This document shows positions 1-12,300 of a DNA stretch of 64,000 nucleotides, one piece after another. This DNA is from Viola odorata. Its lineage: Eukaryota > Streptophyta > Magnoliopsida > Malpighiales > Violaceae. The notes under the pieces were generated by a model. It saw nothing but the letters and a program-made list of their open reading frames with translations. It had not been told where the DNA came from and made no database searches. Position 1 is the stretch's first letter. Each line of letters opens with the position of its first letter. The stretch spans positions 7,323,501-7,387,500 of the forward strand of contig OY829544.1 of assembly GCA_963691705.1 (NCBI GenBank), read 5' to 3'. The position numbers and the translations under genes were made by a program.

Positions 1-762
1 CGCCACGGTATATGAAGCTATCCATTTGGAAATGAAAATTTAGTAAAGAACCCCCGTTTTCTTTAATACATCATCACATTGTCTTCATGTCAAAACTTCC
101 TTGATTATTAGGAAGGTTGCTCATCTAAACTGCATATTAAAACAGGAAAACAATTCCTCATCCTGAAAAGATAGCAGTATATAAATGGTAGCAGTAGTTC
201 CAGAAATTTCATGGGCATCCCCGTGTGTTAAGAGATGAGTTTGTTAGCTTTCTGTTTCAGCCCACATCTTTTGGTGCTGCTCTTTAATTCAATCAGATTA
301 TATAAGGAAAAAAAAGATATTAGTTTGATTATAAACATTGGTATTCTCGTCATGTACAAGATTGGTTTTGTATGACTTGCAAATTTGGAGTGAGAATATT
401 AACTTAGATAACATTTTTTTTCCAAAAATCCATTTCGATGCTGATACTGTGAGTATTCCACCTTTCTTGTTTCCTATAGTGCTTGCTAGACATTGTTTTG
501 CACCCTTTTGATTATGTTTTGTTTTTAGGAGATACCCTGCCACTGAAATCTCACGTATCTTTGCGGATCATGCCTTTAAACCATATGTTACTAGTTTACA
601 TTGTTTCCATGGTGAAAGTTTAATTTCACTTACCTCAGTAATCGTGGAGCCATTTCTGATGTTATGTACTGCTGTGTTTGCCTTTATCTTCTCAATCATA
701 TAAAAATCACACCCCTTCATCCCTTAGATCATAGAAAGCTAACCTGTCTTGATGTGCAACAG
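1..762 (+). other. Intron of the NRAMP gene
   Basis: This stretch lies directly upstream of the NRAMP exon that begins at 763. It is T-rich, has stops in all frames at short intervals, and shows no segment resembling NRAMP transmembrane helices. It is read as one intron, or intron plus an exon junction beyond the window edge. Confidence 0.6.
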
Positions 763-1360
763 ATGATTCTATCATTTGAGCTCCCTTTTGCTCTGATTCC
801 ACTCCTCAAGTTCACCAGTAGCAAAAGCAAGATGGGTTTGCATGCCAACTCAACCACGGTATTCTCTTTTCTCATTGATGGTTAAGATGCCTTTTGTCGT
901 AAATATTCTCAATGCGATCATAATTAAATTGGGATATTGAGTGTTGGAGAACTTTGCATTCTTCTTCTGCTGCTACTTGCTTTTATCAATGTCTTACGGT
1001 ATATCTCCTCATTGGCAGATTTCTGTTGTCACTTGGATCATTGGTTCATTGATCATGTCCATAAACATCTATTACCTTGCAACCGGCTTCATCAAGATTC
1101 TTATTCACGGCCATCTAAAACCTGTGGTTGCTATCTTTCTTGGAATATTTGGATGTTCAGGGATGGCAATTTATTTGGCTGGAATCGCATATTTGGTGTT
1201 CCGTAAAAACAAGGAAACTACGACACTTATGCCTCTAACGTCATCCGAAAGTCTGCAGACAGGTAATGAGCATAGAGATGCTTCAGTAGCTCTCCCTAGA
1301 GAAGACATAGTAAGCATGCAATTGCCGCAAACAAGGACTAATGGCGAAGATATCGACTGA
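763..1360 (+). CDS. NRAMP: NRAMP metal transporter, C-terminal part (5' end outside window)
   Basis: Two exons encode the last ~145 residues of an NRAMP proton-coupled divalent-metal (Mn/Fe) membrane transporter. Exon 763-858 starts after a TGCAACAG acceptor and reads [20 protein letters not shown], a highly conserved NRAMP segment. Exon 1019-1360 starts after TTGGCAG with ISVVTWIIG and ends at TGA. Both junctions are GT-AG and phase 0. The second exon holds two hydrophobic membrane segments and a hydrophilic tail ending near EDIVSMQLP, which from memory is typical of the NRAMP1/6 clade. The preceding 762 bp contain no recognisable earlier NRAMP exon, so they are read as intron and the rest of the gene lies upstream. 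The longer open frame through 941-1018 is intron read-through, because it breaks the family alignment. Subfamily is inferred; family is secure. Confidence 0.9.
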
Positions 1361-2921
1361 TGAAGTCAAAGTCGAAGTCGTAGTCGAGTAGGCAAGATGA
1401 TTGGTAAGGTAGATCTCTATATAACTCCTTACAGGAGACTACACAGTTTCCGATAGACTCTTAATTTCCGGTTACTGAAATAACATTAGGATCAACTAGA
1501 GTTCATCGCGCCTCTCGTGAGACCTTATGTGGCTTCGTAGGTTAAGCTAAAAGTTCAATCTGACAAACATGAAATCTCTAATAATAATGGTCTCTTTTTT
1601 TCTCGTATTTTTTCTGCATGCATAGCAGCACAGTATATGTCTATATCTATCTGTATTTATATCTATACTGTATAAAAAGCACGAAGGGTCTTATTTTTTA
1701 AAAATCTATTATACCCTTAAGTTAAAATTCAATTAAAATTTAAAATAAAAATAAAAATAACAATTGAAAAAATAGAAAAAGAAAAAAAAAATAAGAAAAT
1801 GGGAGAAAAATATATATTGCTAAAGTCATGATGCAATATTAATTTCTAATTTAAATAAAGAGTCATGCAAATGGATAAAAATATTTAGAGGGGTTACGTA
1901 ACTACTTTTTTATAGTTGAGATAATAAAATATTTTAAATATAGTATAACTATGTGTATAAATAATAGTAGATAAAAAGAGAGAAAATGAAATTGAAAATT
2001 GGAAGAAATAGAAAAGAAAAAAGAGTAAGATATGATAAAAATTGATAGTAAAATAAACAAGGAAGATGAGAAAATAAATGGTGGGAAGTAGTCCACGCTA
2101 TATTATGAGAATCAATTTATTTAAACCAGCAAAAACATATATAATTGTTAAAATCATGCTTAAAATTGTAAAATAAAAATAGTTATGCAAATAGACATCA
2201 TTGTTTATATATATATTAGTGGTAAATTCATGCTAAAATAATAATTTGAACATTTTAAAATAAATAAATTGTTAGATAAATGATTTTTTTTTTTAACATA
2301 GATAAGAATGTTGACAAATAGACTTGAACTCCAAACTTTTCTTTGCCTACTTTGTAAGAATTAAACTGAGCTACAAATTATAAATACACGGATTATATAT
2401 TTGAGATAAAAAATACATATACATAGCGCTATGTGAGATTTACAAAATATAAAATGCTAAATGAAAGAAACAAACTAATAAGCTTTTCTTTGGTTATGAA
2501 AATAAAATAAAAGTATGAAGCCTAATAGAAATATGTTTAATATCTTAAGTATGTCAAATGAAGAAACTTTCTTAAATCCATCTGTGAAGCACATAGACAC
2601 TTATACAGTACTTCTAATGACACGTCATTTTTTATATAATTAGTATATAATTTATATATTTTTTAATATCTTTCAATCTCTATCGTAGTTATATGATGAT
2701 ATTTATAATTAAAGAGAATTTTATAGATTCATATATTTTAGAAACTGGTGTGAAAAAAATAATAGCATACTATTTGTGAAGTCTTAAATTTTAAAATTTT
2801 AAAATCACTTTAAAGATACTACCGAGTTTCAAGAAAAGAAAAGGAATGAATAGCACAAATAGTATGCAAATTAATTTGTGGGAGTGTTTATTTTCCAATT
2901 AGCTTATTTACACACTAAAAT
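1361..2921. other. NRAMP 3' UTR, then AT-rich repeat DNA with a Helitron-like 5' end
   Basis: The first ~250 bp should be the NRAMP 3' UTR. From about 1663 the sequence TCTATACTGTATAAAAAGCA followed by CGAAGGGTC resembles the 5' terminus of plant Helitrons (TC start, short TATA-like run, then AAAG). No matching 3' hairpin plus CTRR end was found downstream. The stretch near 1930-2040 (TGTGTATAAATAATAG motif followed by purine-rich DNA) recurs near 61590, 62230 and 62940. No gene is seen. Confidence 0.4.
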
Positions 2922-4217
2922 AACAACTTTTTTTTCCCTTTTTCATTTTCTTTTTTAAACAATTATTTGTGAAAAAGTTTATTTGATATCCAATTTTTTT
3001 TCCAATGTAATTTTTTATTTTCAATAATTTGATACCCAATTTTTATTTTGTTACACATTGGTGATAAAGTACCAGTAGAGACTTAATTTCGAAGGGTTAA
3101 TACACCCCACGGTCCCAAAGGTTTGCCATTTTATTTTAATTAGTTCCAAACTTTTTTTCTATTTTTATTGGTCCTAAATGTTTTATCCGTTTATTCAATA
3201 TAGTCTCAATTGTAAAAAAATGTTAATAGAGACAAACTCGGTTAGATTTTATTATCTAAAAATAAATCTACCCGTTAGAAAATATTTAAAAATAATATAA
3301 GAATTGAGAAAATATAGAAAATTAACAAAACTCTAATAAAATAAATAAAAAAATAGGAAAATATTTTTAAAAATGTAATAAAATAGGAAAAATATTTAAA
3401 AAATTAATAAAAATCTAATAAAATAGTAAACATTTAAAAAATTAGAAAAATGTGAAGAATATGCAGCAGTGAAGAATAAGGTTTGTGTATTTCATTCTTC
3501 CAAGAACGTGCAGTAGGATAAAGAAATAAAAAGAGAATTTGTATGATAAATTGAGATATTTGAGAAATTAAAAGAGAATTTGGAAAGACTTGAAATTGTG
3601 TTGAAAAAATGAAATTCAGTGGATCCTATATATTTTATTCTTTAAAATATATTTTAAAAAAATAAATAAAATTATTATATTTTTCCTATTTTATACGATT
3701 TTTCTTATTTTCCTATATTTTTAAAATATTTTTCTTATTTTATTAGATTTTTCTTAATTTCTTATATTTTTTCTATTTTATATTTTTCGTAATTTACTAT
3801 ATTTTAAAAATATTTTCCCTATTTTATTATATTTTTCCTAATTTTTTATATTTAAAAAAAATATTTTCTGAGGTATGGGACCGATTGTCAGAAAAAAATC
3901 ATAAAATCTATTGGATTTTGTCTTTGTGAACTTTTTTTTTTACTGATGAAAATATACTGAACTAACAGATAAAACTTTTGGAACTGATAAAAATATAACA
4001 AAAAACTATTTGGAACCGATTAAATAAAATGACAAATATTTGGGACTGAAGGGTGTATTATTAACCCTTCAAAATTAAATCTCTTGTGGTACTTTTTGGA
4101 TGTCAAGTTGTTAAAAATAAAAAATGATGGGTAAATTTTACTCTGGAAAAAAAAATTGAATGCCAAATAAATTTTTTCTCAAATAATTATTTAAAAAGGA
4201 AAAGGAAAAAAAAGTGG
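2922..4217. mobile_element. Foldback element with ~0.3 kb inverted terminal arms
   Basis: The left arm (about 2922-3260) reappears as an imperfect reverse complement at about 3880-4217. Matching landmarks are GAAGGGTTAATA with the adjacent CACCC, TCCCAAA, TTTATTTTAAT-like runs, GGTACTTT/AAAGTACC, and the CAATTTTTTTTCC block. Even the AT-rich interior (3260-3450 against 3640-3880) is partly self-complementary, leaving about 180 bp of non-palindromic core near 3450-3640. No transposase ORF is present, so it would be non-autonomous. Long arms around a short core suit a foldback or Mutator-like non-autonomous element. A target duplication was not found, so superfamily is open. Confidence 0.65.
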
Positions 4218-4449
4218 CTGGTTCCGAAAATAAATATAACAAATACAAAAATTACCATATCAAGAAAATTTGATAAAAGAAATTGAGAAGATATGAGAAC
4301 ATAATAATATATATTTTTTTAACTATTTTAGTTTAATAATAAACTAATTGAGAGTTGAAATAAAAACTCTCTTAATTTGTTTGCTTGTTTGTTCTTCATA
4401 TGTATAAAAGGTGAGATAGAAAAGACCATGCTACCTCATCTGTTCATAA

Positions 4450-7400
4450 TCACTTGGATATACGAACGTCATCAAAATATATATTGGGGATATGAGCAAT
4501 CTTAGGCCAATCCTCCCCTTTTTCCGGTTCACATCTTTCATTCAGCAAAAGGCATTCACTTATAGAAAGGGAAGAGAGTGAAGAGGGCAGCTTCTGATTC
4601 TGATTGGGCAGTAGGTACTGGAGTTTTGGGCAATTCCAGATATTCATATCTCTAAGAGAAGTGAGGTGTTGAATCCCCTCGTAGTTTAGAGATTTCAGAT
4701 TTGGAAAATCTCGCATAATCAGAGAGGTAAGAGTGGAGGGCAGAAGCGTCTTCTCGGGGAAGGATTCTTCAACCACCTCATCGCAACCGCCAATTTCGAG
4801 ACTTAAGAGGGAAGGAAGCATTTCAAGACCCCACTCATGCCGTCTTGAGAATAGTTTTTTGCAATCCAATACTTCAAGTTCTCGTAATTTGGAGTTGGAG
4901 CCGCAAAGATTCACCTGCAGAGTCGTAGCAAAAGACTCAATTTCTGGACAACTAAAAATCCTCAAAGTTTCCAAATTGGAGCAAAGGCGATACTCAGGCA
5001 ACATCTTCAAATTTGGGCACTTATACAAGGTAAGAGAAGCCAAATTGGAGGAGCAATTAGGTGATCGTCCTTTGCAGAAGGATACTAATTTTGGGCAACC
5101 TCTGATTTCGAGTTCTTCTAGCTTGGGGAAGCACTCCAATTGAAAGCACTCCATCTTAAGTTGTTCACATGATTTAATCCAAATTTTAGTTACAGAGGGA
5201 AGGTGACAGGGCAAGGCCTTCTTTAGCTTTGTACAATAGGTTACGCAAAGCTCTTGGAGGAGAGGGAAATTAGTGTCACTGTGAACATCACCATCTGAGA
5301 ACCACTCACACCATTCTCGCATGTTATGGAAACTTAAATACTTGAGCTTCTTCATGGCATGTAACTCAGAACCAATGCTTGTGATTCTACTACAGTCATC
5401 AATGCTAAGCTTCTCCAAACATGCTAACTGCCAAAGTGGTGGTAAAGACCTGATTTTACATCTATACAATCCCAAGGATTCCATGCATGAGAAAGAAGAA
5501 TCCCCCACCCAATCTACAAATCTTTCACCCCCATAACCAGAAAAGGAGAGAATTTTCAAGTCCCTATGAGGGACCAATTTTTCAAGCACTTTTTGTTGAT
5601 GCAGTGAGGAGTTATCATTATCTTCTTCATCACCCCATTGCAACCACAGGTCCTCTACATGTTGCTTACCCTTCAAATTTGCTTCCTTCGCATCTCCAGC
5701 ATTCACCACATTTTGCAGACCACGAATAGAAAGACTTCCTCGTAAATTGCAAAGTTTCCCCAACTCATTAATTCTAGAGTTAGACCCCCTTTGTTTCTGT
5801 TTTCCCACAACAAAATCACCGCTCAACTTCTGAAGTTTTATCAGCTCACCCATGTGAGGTGGCATTTCGTGCAATGTAGTGTCTCTAATATTAAGCAAAA
5901 ACAGGTTGACTAACTTCCTCATGTCATTGGGCAATGTAGTGAGACTCCTGCATCCCTCTAGGATTAAAATCTGCATATTATACAAATTGCATATAGATTC
6001 TGGCAGTTGCTCGATATCTAATTGATGAATACTCAAGAACCGTAAATGCTTCAGGATGCCAATTGAATCTGGTAACTCAAGGAGTCTAACACCATAGGAT
6101 ATATACAACACCCTTAAGCTCTTAAGTGCCAATAATAATTTTTGCCATGCTTCATTGTCCACACTCAAGGGGGGCCACTCATCTCCTGGAAAAATAAGGG
6201 TACGCAAAGAGTGTGGACTGTCAAGAATAAATGTGTGTCTGTCCATTTCATAATGAGTTTGTGTAAGAAGGCATGATGCATAGCGAGTACGTTGGGTTGC
6301 CTTGAGCAAATTGAGACCCTCTAGCCTAGAACAAAATTCTCTTGATACAAGTGTAGCCAAATCATTCATGAGCTCGTGCATGGTGAAAATTGTTTCGCCA
6401 TAAATATTAGTAGTACTTTCTTTCTGAAGAAAAGACCTGGATACAAGATCTTCAAAGTATCTCTCTCCTATCTCCATATTCGATTCTCTCCCTGATGGGG
6501 ATATAAAATCCTCTGCTATCCATGAAAGGACCAAGTCCTCCTTTCTAAATCCATAGTTCTTAGGAAATATGGCACAATAAGCAAAGCATTGCTTTAGAGA
6601 TGATGACAGATAAGAATAGCTCAATCTTAGAGCTGGAAGAAACTCATTGTTTGGCAAATCCCACATATTGCTGTTCAATATATTCCTCCAGCGCCCAACA
6701 CGTCTTTCGTTGCGCAAGAGACCTCCTACTGCTTTTGTAGCTAAAGGTAAGCCATTGCACTTTTTCACCATCTCCCTACCAATCTTTTCTAAGGCAGAAT
6801 ATTCATGGCAACTTTTCCCGTCAAATGCATGTTTTGCAAACAGAAGCCAACAATTCTCTTCACTTAATTCTGCCAAACGATAAGTGGTAACATAGGACAT
6901 GACCCCCGCCACACTTGAATGACGAGTTGTGACAATGATTTTACTTCCCTGTTTCACAGACATGAATGGTTTCATCAACCAATCCCATTCTCCTTGAGTA
7001 GCACACCAAACATCATCTAGAACAAGCAAAACTTTATTCCCACTAAGCTTTTTCTCCAACTCACAATGCATTTGATTTGCAGTCATTTTCTCAATACCAT
7101 CCCCCAACCCAACCTCCTTCATAATATCTCACGTCACACGGAAAGCTTCCAACTCTTTTGGAACATATACCCATGCTCTAACATCAAAGCACTGCTGGAC
7201 CCTATCGTCCTTGTAGACCAACTGAGCAAGAGTGGTTTTGCCCAACCCACCCATACCAACTATCAGAACAACTCCAACATTCTTACCATTTCCATCGTCA
7301 GATCGCAACAACTCCACTAAGCGTTCCTTATCACCATCTCTTCCATAAACATCTGAAGCATCAACCAGAGATGTTGTTGGTAGTGATGCATCCAATTTTA

Positions 7401-7914
7401 GTGATTTTCCTTCTCCAGTACTATTTTCCTTCTCCAAACCAAGAGGACCCATTTGTTGAACTAGATGTTCCAGAGATTGATGAATTCCTTTCAATCTAGG
7501 TTCCATCTCTCCTATATTTATCCCTTTGCTACAAAGATTAAAAGAAGGGATAAATTTGCGCACCTGACCCGCCCAAGTACGAGTCTGCACCTCAGCATCT
7601 GCACTGGTCTGGGCACCACCACTTTCGATCTTCAATTTGAGAGCTTCGTAAGCAACCTCATCCAAGAAATCATCAGCTCTAAAGGCAGCATCTTTGAGAT
7701 CATCTAGCCATGCTTGTACATGAAGATCAGTAAACTGCTTCTCCTCCGCGTCAGCAACAACCTTGGTAACAGTTCTCAAGGTTACCTTCAACGTCTGCCA
7801 CTGTCCCTGGTCGAGTTCATGGCGTTTGAAGAAATCACGGACATCAACGGAAGCCATCTTCTCAATCAAAGTGCTAATGACAGGGGAGAGGATTGCTAAA
7901 GCCACTTCGGCCAT
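4450..7914 (-). pseudogene. CC-NB-LRR (CNL) resistance protein, RPP13-like, with one in-frame TGA
   Basis: A single-exon CNL immune receptor gene of about 1,154 codons. The start is taken at the ATG at 7914 (MAEVALA), the family-typical start, rather than the in-frame ATG 40 codons upstream. Domains in order: Rx-type N domain with WLDDLKDAAFRADDFLDE (about 70-90), P-loop GMGGLGKTT (~220), RNBS-A, kinase-2 LLVLDDVW, RNBS-B, GLPLA, RNBS-D CFAYCAIFPK, an MHE triplet where MHD is usual (~512-514), then LRRs ending in the usual GEDWPKIAHIPNI tail. A TGA at 7129-7131 interrupts the frame between RNBS-A and kinase-2. The frame continues unchanged on both sides, so it is one nonsense change, not a frameshift. 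Unless read through, only the 261-residue CC plus P-loop part would be made. Everything else looks intact, so the lesion is probably recent, or a sequencing error. Confidence 0.88.
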
Positions 7915-8034
7915 GGCTAGAAAGCTGGAATGGCTTCTTGGTTCACAAAGGACAGGATTTTGGAGATGGGAGTGTGCAGGAAAACAAAGAGTGGGAGAGG
8001 AAAAATGATGAAGCAGAGTAGTGGGTGAGACCAA

Positions 8035-9357
8035 GACTTTTTAGACTTTGTGATGGTTAAAGAGTACTAGTATTATTCTATACTGCAGTTTAAATTCTGT
8101 AGTAATGTGTCGCCGGCCGGCTACCGGTTTTCAAAGAATTAGAAAGTAGGTGTTGTCGGCCAAGTCTTTCTAACTTCTCTCTTCTTACAAGATCAAGAAT
8201 AGTAAAAATGTTACAACATTATTGGTTTGAGAAACAAACTCTCTCGTAAACATAAAAGAGCAAGACATTATCTATCAAATTTGCATTGTGGTTACTAAAT
8301 ATTTTTTGGGGGTCACTAGGCCATTACTAATTTCTCAACTTAACCACCAAAATCGTACTGAGATAATTATGCTATTAAAGTTATCAAATTGACAAATTGT
8401 CCAATTTGATCATTCAATTTGTTTATTAATTTAGTTGCGAAAGCTCACTTAGATGGTGTCATTTTATTGAGATAATTGTGCATGCGAGATTCATTTATTG
8501 ATTATTTTTATGTTTAAAATGACCAAATTATCAATTTTTTAAACTTCAATAGTGAAATTGTCTCGAGAATTTTTTTTAGTATCAGTACTGCTAAATTAGT
8601 GGTAATTCTATGTTTTTTTTGATAAATTGAAGATTGTATTATCGCTAAAAAATCAAAATTAAGGCCGATTCAGATGGACAAATTTTAGAAGACTACAAAT
8701 CAGTCTCAAGCTACAAACCAAAGATTATTTATAGTAGAGTTTCAAATTATCCGAAGAAATTATAATGTTCAGAATAGAGCAAGGAAATCTACGATATAAG
8801 ACTTTATTGATAGAATCAATTGAACAAAAATTAGCTAGATAAGAAAGTTTGATGACCAAAGAGGGAATCTTATGATAGTCTAGTGGTCAAATTTTCTTTT
8901 CCAAAAAAAAAAAACATCTTTCTTCTTAGGGAACAAAATAATTTGGATAAGAAATGAACGGGTAAGATCTAAGTATTTATTCACAAAGAAGCAAGATGAA
9001 TTTTTTTATTAAAAAAAAATTCTGACAAAAGCGCAAATGCACTTTCATGTAGGAGTGTTTTAGCAACCAACCTGGTCCTGGTGTGTATTCAAAAGACTCT
9101 TTCCTTTTCTGGTGTTTGTCTCTGTCCCATTTCAAATTCAAAGCCTTTCCAAAAATTTACATGTGCATAAAACAAAAATTCAAACAACCTTTAGTTTTCG
9201 ACGTTTCACTTCACCTTTTTGTCTCTTGTCTCTCCCATTATCTCTTCTCCTTTCAACACTGTATTTGTCCCCTACCTTGCTTACTTTACAATGGGTTTGG
9301 ATCTTTGAGTCTTTTGGGCGTGTGGGTGTCGGAGATAAGAGGACACAGGCGAGAATA
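8035..9357. other. Divergent spacer between the CNL (-) and PDS5-like (+) genes
   Basis: About 1.3 kb of mostly AT-rich DNA containing the promoters of two divergent genes. The last ~150 bp before 9358 is a pyrimidine-rich leader, a likely 5' UTR of the PDS5-like gene. No further gene, RNA gene or clear element was recognised. Confidence 0.5.
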
Positions 9358-12300
9358 ATGGCGGGAAATGAGGTGGAGGAGCGGCAACTTGTGGATGATG
9401 GGAACCAGCTGCTTAACCCACCATTCGCCATTGATGAGCTCCTTTCCCTACTTCAAGTAAGAATGCATTGTTGTGTACAGTGCACAAAAAAGGCTCTTTT
9501 TTTTCCCCTTCTTGTTGGAAAAGTTTAAGCTTTTGCTGTAATGCCTCTTCAATTTTTCGATTCACAATTGAAAAGGTTGACAGAAAATGGCATGGGGTGT
9601 GCCGTCTTTAGAAAGTATAAAGTTTTGTGATTTTTGCTAAATCCAAGGATTATGTACAGTCTATCTAGCTTGTTTTAATGGTTTTAAGATTACATTGACT
9701 AAAGGTTGTGCTTTTCATACTTGGCTTTGTGAAAATCCGAATCGGCTGTTTTTAAATGTACATCACTTTGTAATGAAATGTAATTGCTATTTTATCTTTT
9801 TTGTTGCCTATGTGGAAGCACCATCTTCATGTTCATGTATGTGTCCCCGTGGTTTATGTTGGCTCTGGTTGTCTGTGATTTTATGGTATAAACTTATTTT
9901 GTTTAAAAGCTGATTAGCGCATCAGGTTGTAATAGATTGGACTTTGACAGCTGCCTAAACTCATTGGAACATTACACTTGTCCCGTGGAATGGTTGCATT
10001 TGTTTTCTTATAAGTTTTAGCATCTAATCAATTCTCCTTTCTTTCTTGTTTTACAAATTGGTTTTGGAGTCTGATTCTTGTGTTCTCCACTTTTTATCTC
10101 TACTAGAGAGTTGAGGCGTCCTTATCAAAGGTGAGCCAGTCACCGTGTGGATCTGTGGCTGTTGCACTATTACCCTTGAGGAGTGCGTTGATTTCTGATA
10201 ATCTTATGAGGCATTCTGATACGGATGTGAAAGTTTCTATTGCTTTTTGCCTTAGTCAGCTTTTGAGAATAACAGCACCTGACGCCCCTTATGATGATGA
10301 ACAGATGAAGGTGATCTGAATATGTAATATTAGATTTCGTATTTTCATCCAAGTTTCACATATTGTTTATTGTTGTTAAGTCCCCTGAAGGGTTTGTGTA
10401 GGCTGATTTTCTGTTATATCATTGCACAGGAAATATTCCATTTGCTTGTAGCCGTGTTTCAGAAACTTTCTCACACGTCCAGCTCCTGCTATCCTAAGGT
10501 GGTAGGAGTCCTTGTTACTATCGAAACGATTAGGGCAATTGTCATGCTGTGGGACCTTGACTGTCATGCGTTAATTATTGAGATGTTCCAACTTTTTCTC
10601 AAAACCATTAGGTAACTACCTTAGCATAAATGGTGCCCTTTAGCTCCTTGTCTGTTGGGAAGTAGCTGATTGTTTACTGAATTTTTTTGTGAAATTTTGT
10701 AGGCTTTACATATTCAGTTAGCTTAAGTTGATGCCATGTTTGAAACCATTTTGTATGTGGGACTTGGTTTTGAGCTGTCGAGTTTCATGATTATTCCACG
10801 TATGGAAGTGCTAGTCATCAACAAAGGTACTCCCCTCAAGTGTGATCACAGTGGTCTATAGATGAGACCATCATGTGATACATTAGTGGTATTTTGTTCA
10901 GAAAATGCTTACGGCTTCGTCTTGCTTTCATATTCAGTTAGAAAGTATCTGCATGAGTGTATTGGTGCTATGAAATTATTGTGATCTCTTTGTGCCAATG
11001 GCTGAAATACAAGTGATGAAACTGAATGTTGTCAGTTCCCCTTTCTTGATGAACCAACAAGAGTGTTCTTTACTTGATGAGAAATGGCGTCCTTCCTTAT
11101 CAGTCCAGGCCTGGTCCTTCTGTTAACTTGTTTTATCCCCATTTTCTCTCGAGTTCAGTATTAATCCCTTTTGCTTCCTTCCACTATTATTTTTTCTTTA
11201 AAATAGATAAGCTGCATGTGAAAACTTCCATACATCGAGCATTTGATTTACCTATAATACGTGCATCTTTCTCTTTCATCGAAGGTCAAACAAATCGGAT
11301 GTTGTATTTGCTGCCATGGCCGCAATAATGACCCTTGCCATAATGGAAAGTGATGACATTTCTTTGGAGATTCTGGTTCCCCTTTTAGCTAGTGTGAGAA
11401 AGGAAAATCAGGTGAATCATTTTTTTTTCCTTGTAAGACTTTTTTTATATTTTTAATGCTTTGACAATAATACTAATTTGGAACATAATATTTCAGAGTG
11501 TTTCATCCAGGATCTTGGGGAAGGAAGTTATCCAAAATTGTGCTGCCAAGATTGAACCGTTTCTTTTGAAAGCAGTGAATAGCGTGGGACTTCCTTTAGA
11601 CAATTATGATCAGATAGTTGGATCTATTTGCCAAAGCGCAGCGAATAGTTTCAAGTGTTATGATCTGTACTGTCATGAAGAACCTTTGGTAAACTTTCTT
11701 TTGTTCTCTGCTCTTATCAAGTGTTAGGTAGTGAGTGCTGTCTATTACATATAATGTGAAAGGTGAATTGGATGAAGAAAAGTAGAGAACGGATTGGGAT
11801 GGATGGATTGCTAGTCTATGATAGATCTTGCAGTCGACATTTTTGCTGATCCATTGTTATCTCTCCAGTTAATATCCAAAAGAGTTGATTCGGTTTGCTG
11901 CTGAATTTCATTTAACTATTTTCTTTCATTAGATGTTTCAATTTTCGTTTGATTTGTTGATGGAGATCATGAAATACATAGTGCCATATATTCCTTTTTC
12001 TTTTGCTTTTCATTTTCTGAGATTTTATTTAGTTTTGTTGGTGATCTCCATCTAAAGACTAAAAATCAGTTCCACTAGGAGTACTTGCATTTCTAAGATA
12101 TTCAACCCATATCTGATTGATTCAGCTGCATAACAAGCCAGGAATGGGTAAGCAGATGGTGAAAGAGATGTATCTGGACTAATATTAACTATTTGGAATA
12201 TCCATGAAACAACATTTGATTTTTGTTTCCATCATTCGCTTCTTCACCATGTTCACTTAAATAAATTAACAATGTTGGGCAAACAACCCCATCGGTTGGA

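Noticed and set aside
941..1360. Independent short gene MLENFAFF...
   Set aside because: The first 26 codons are intron read-through; the NRAMP alignment resumes exactly at the acceptor at 1019.
4450..7122. Separate NB-LRR gene starting at the ATG at 7122
   Set aside because: The start would fall between RNBS-A and kinase-2 and lack the P-loop. The frame is continuous with the upstream CC/P-loop part through the TGA, so it is one interrupted gene.
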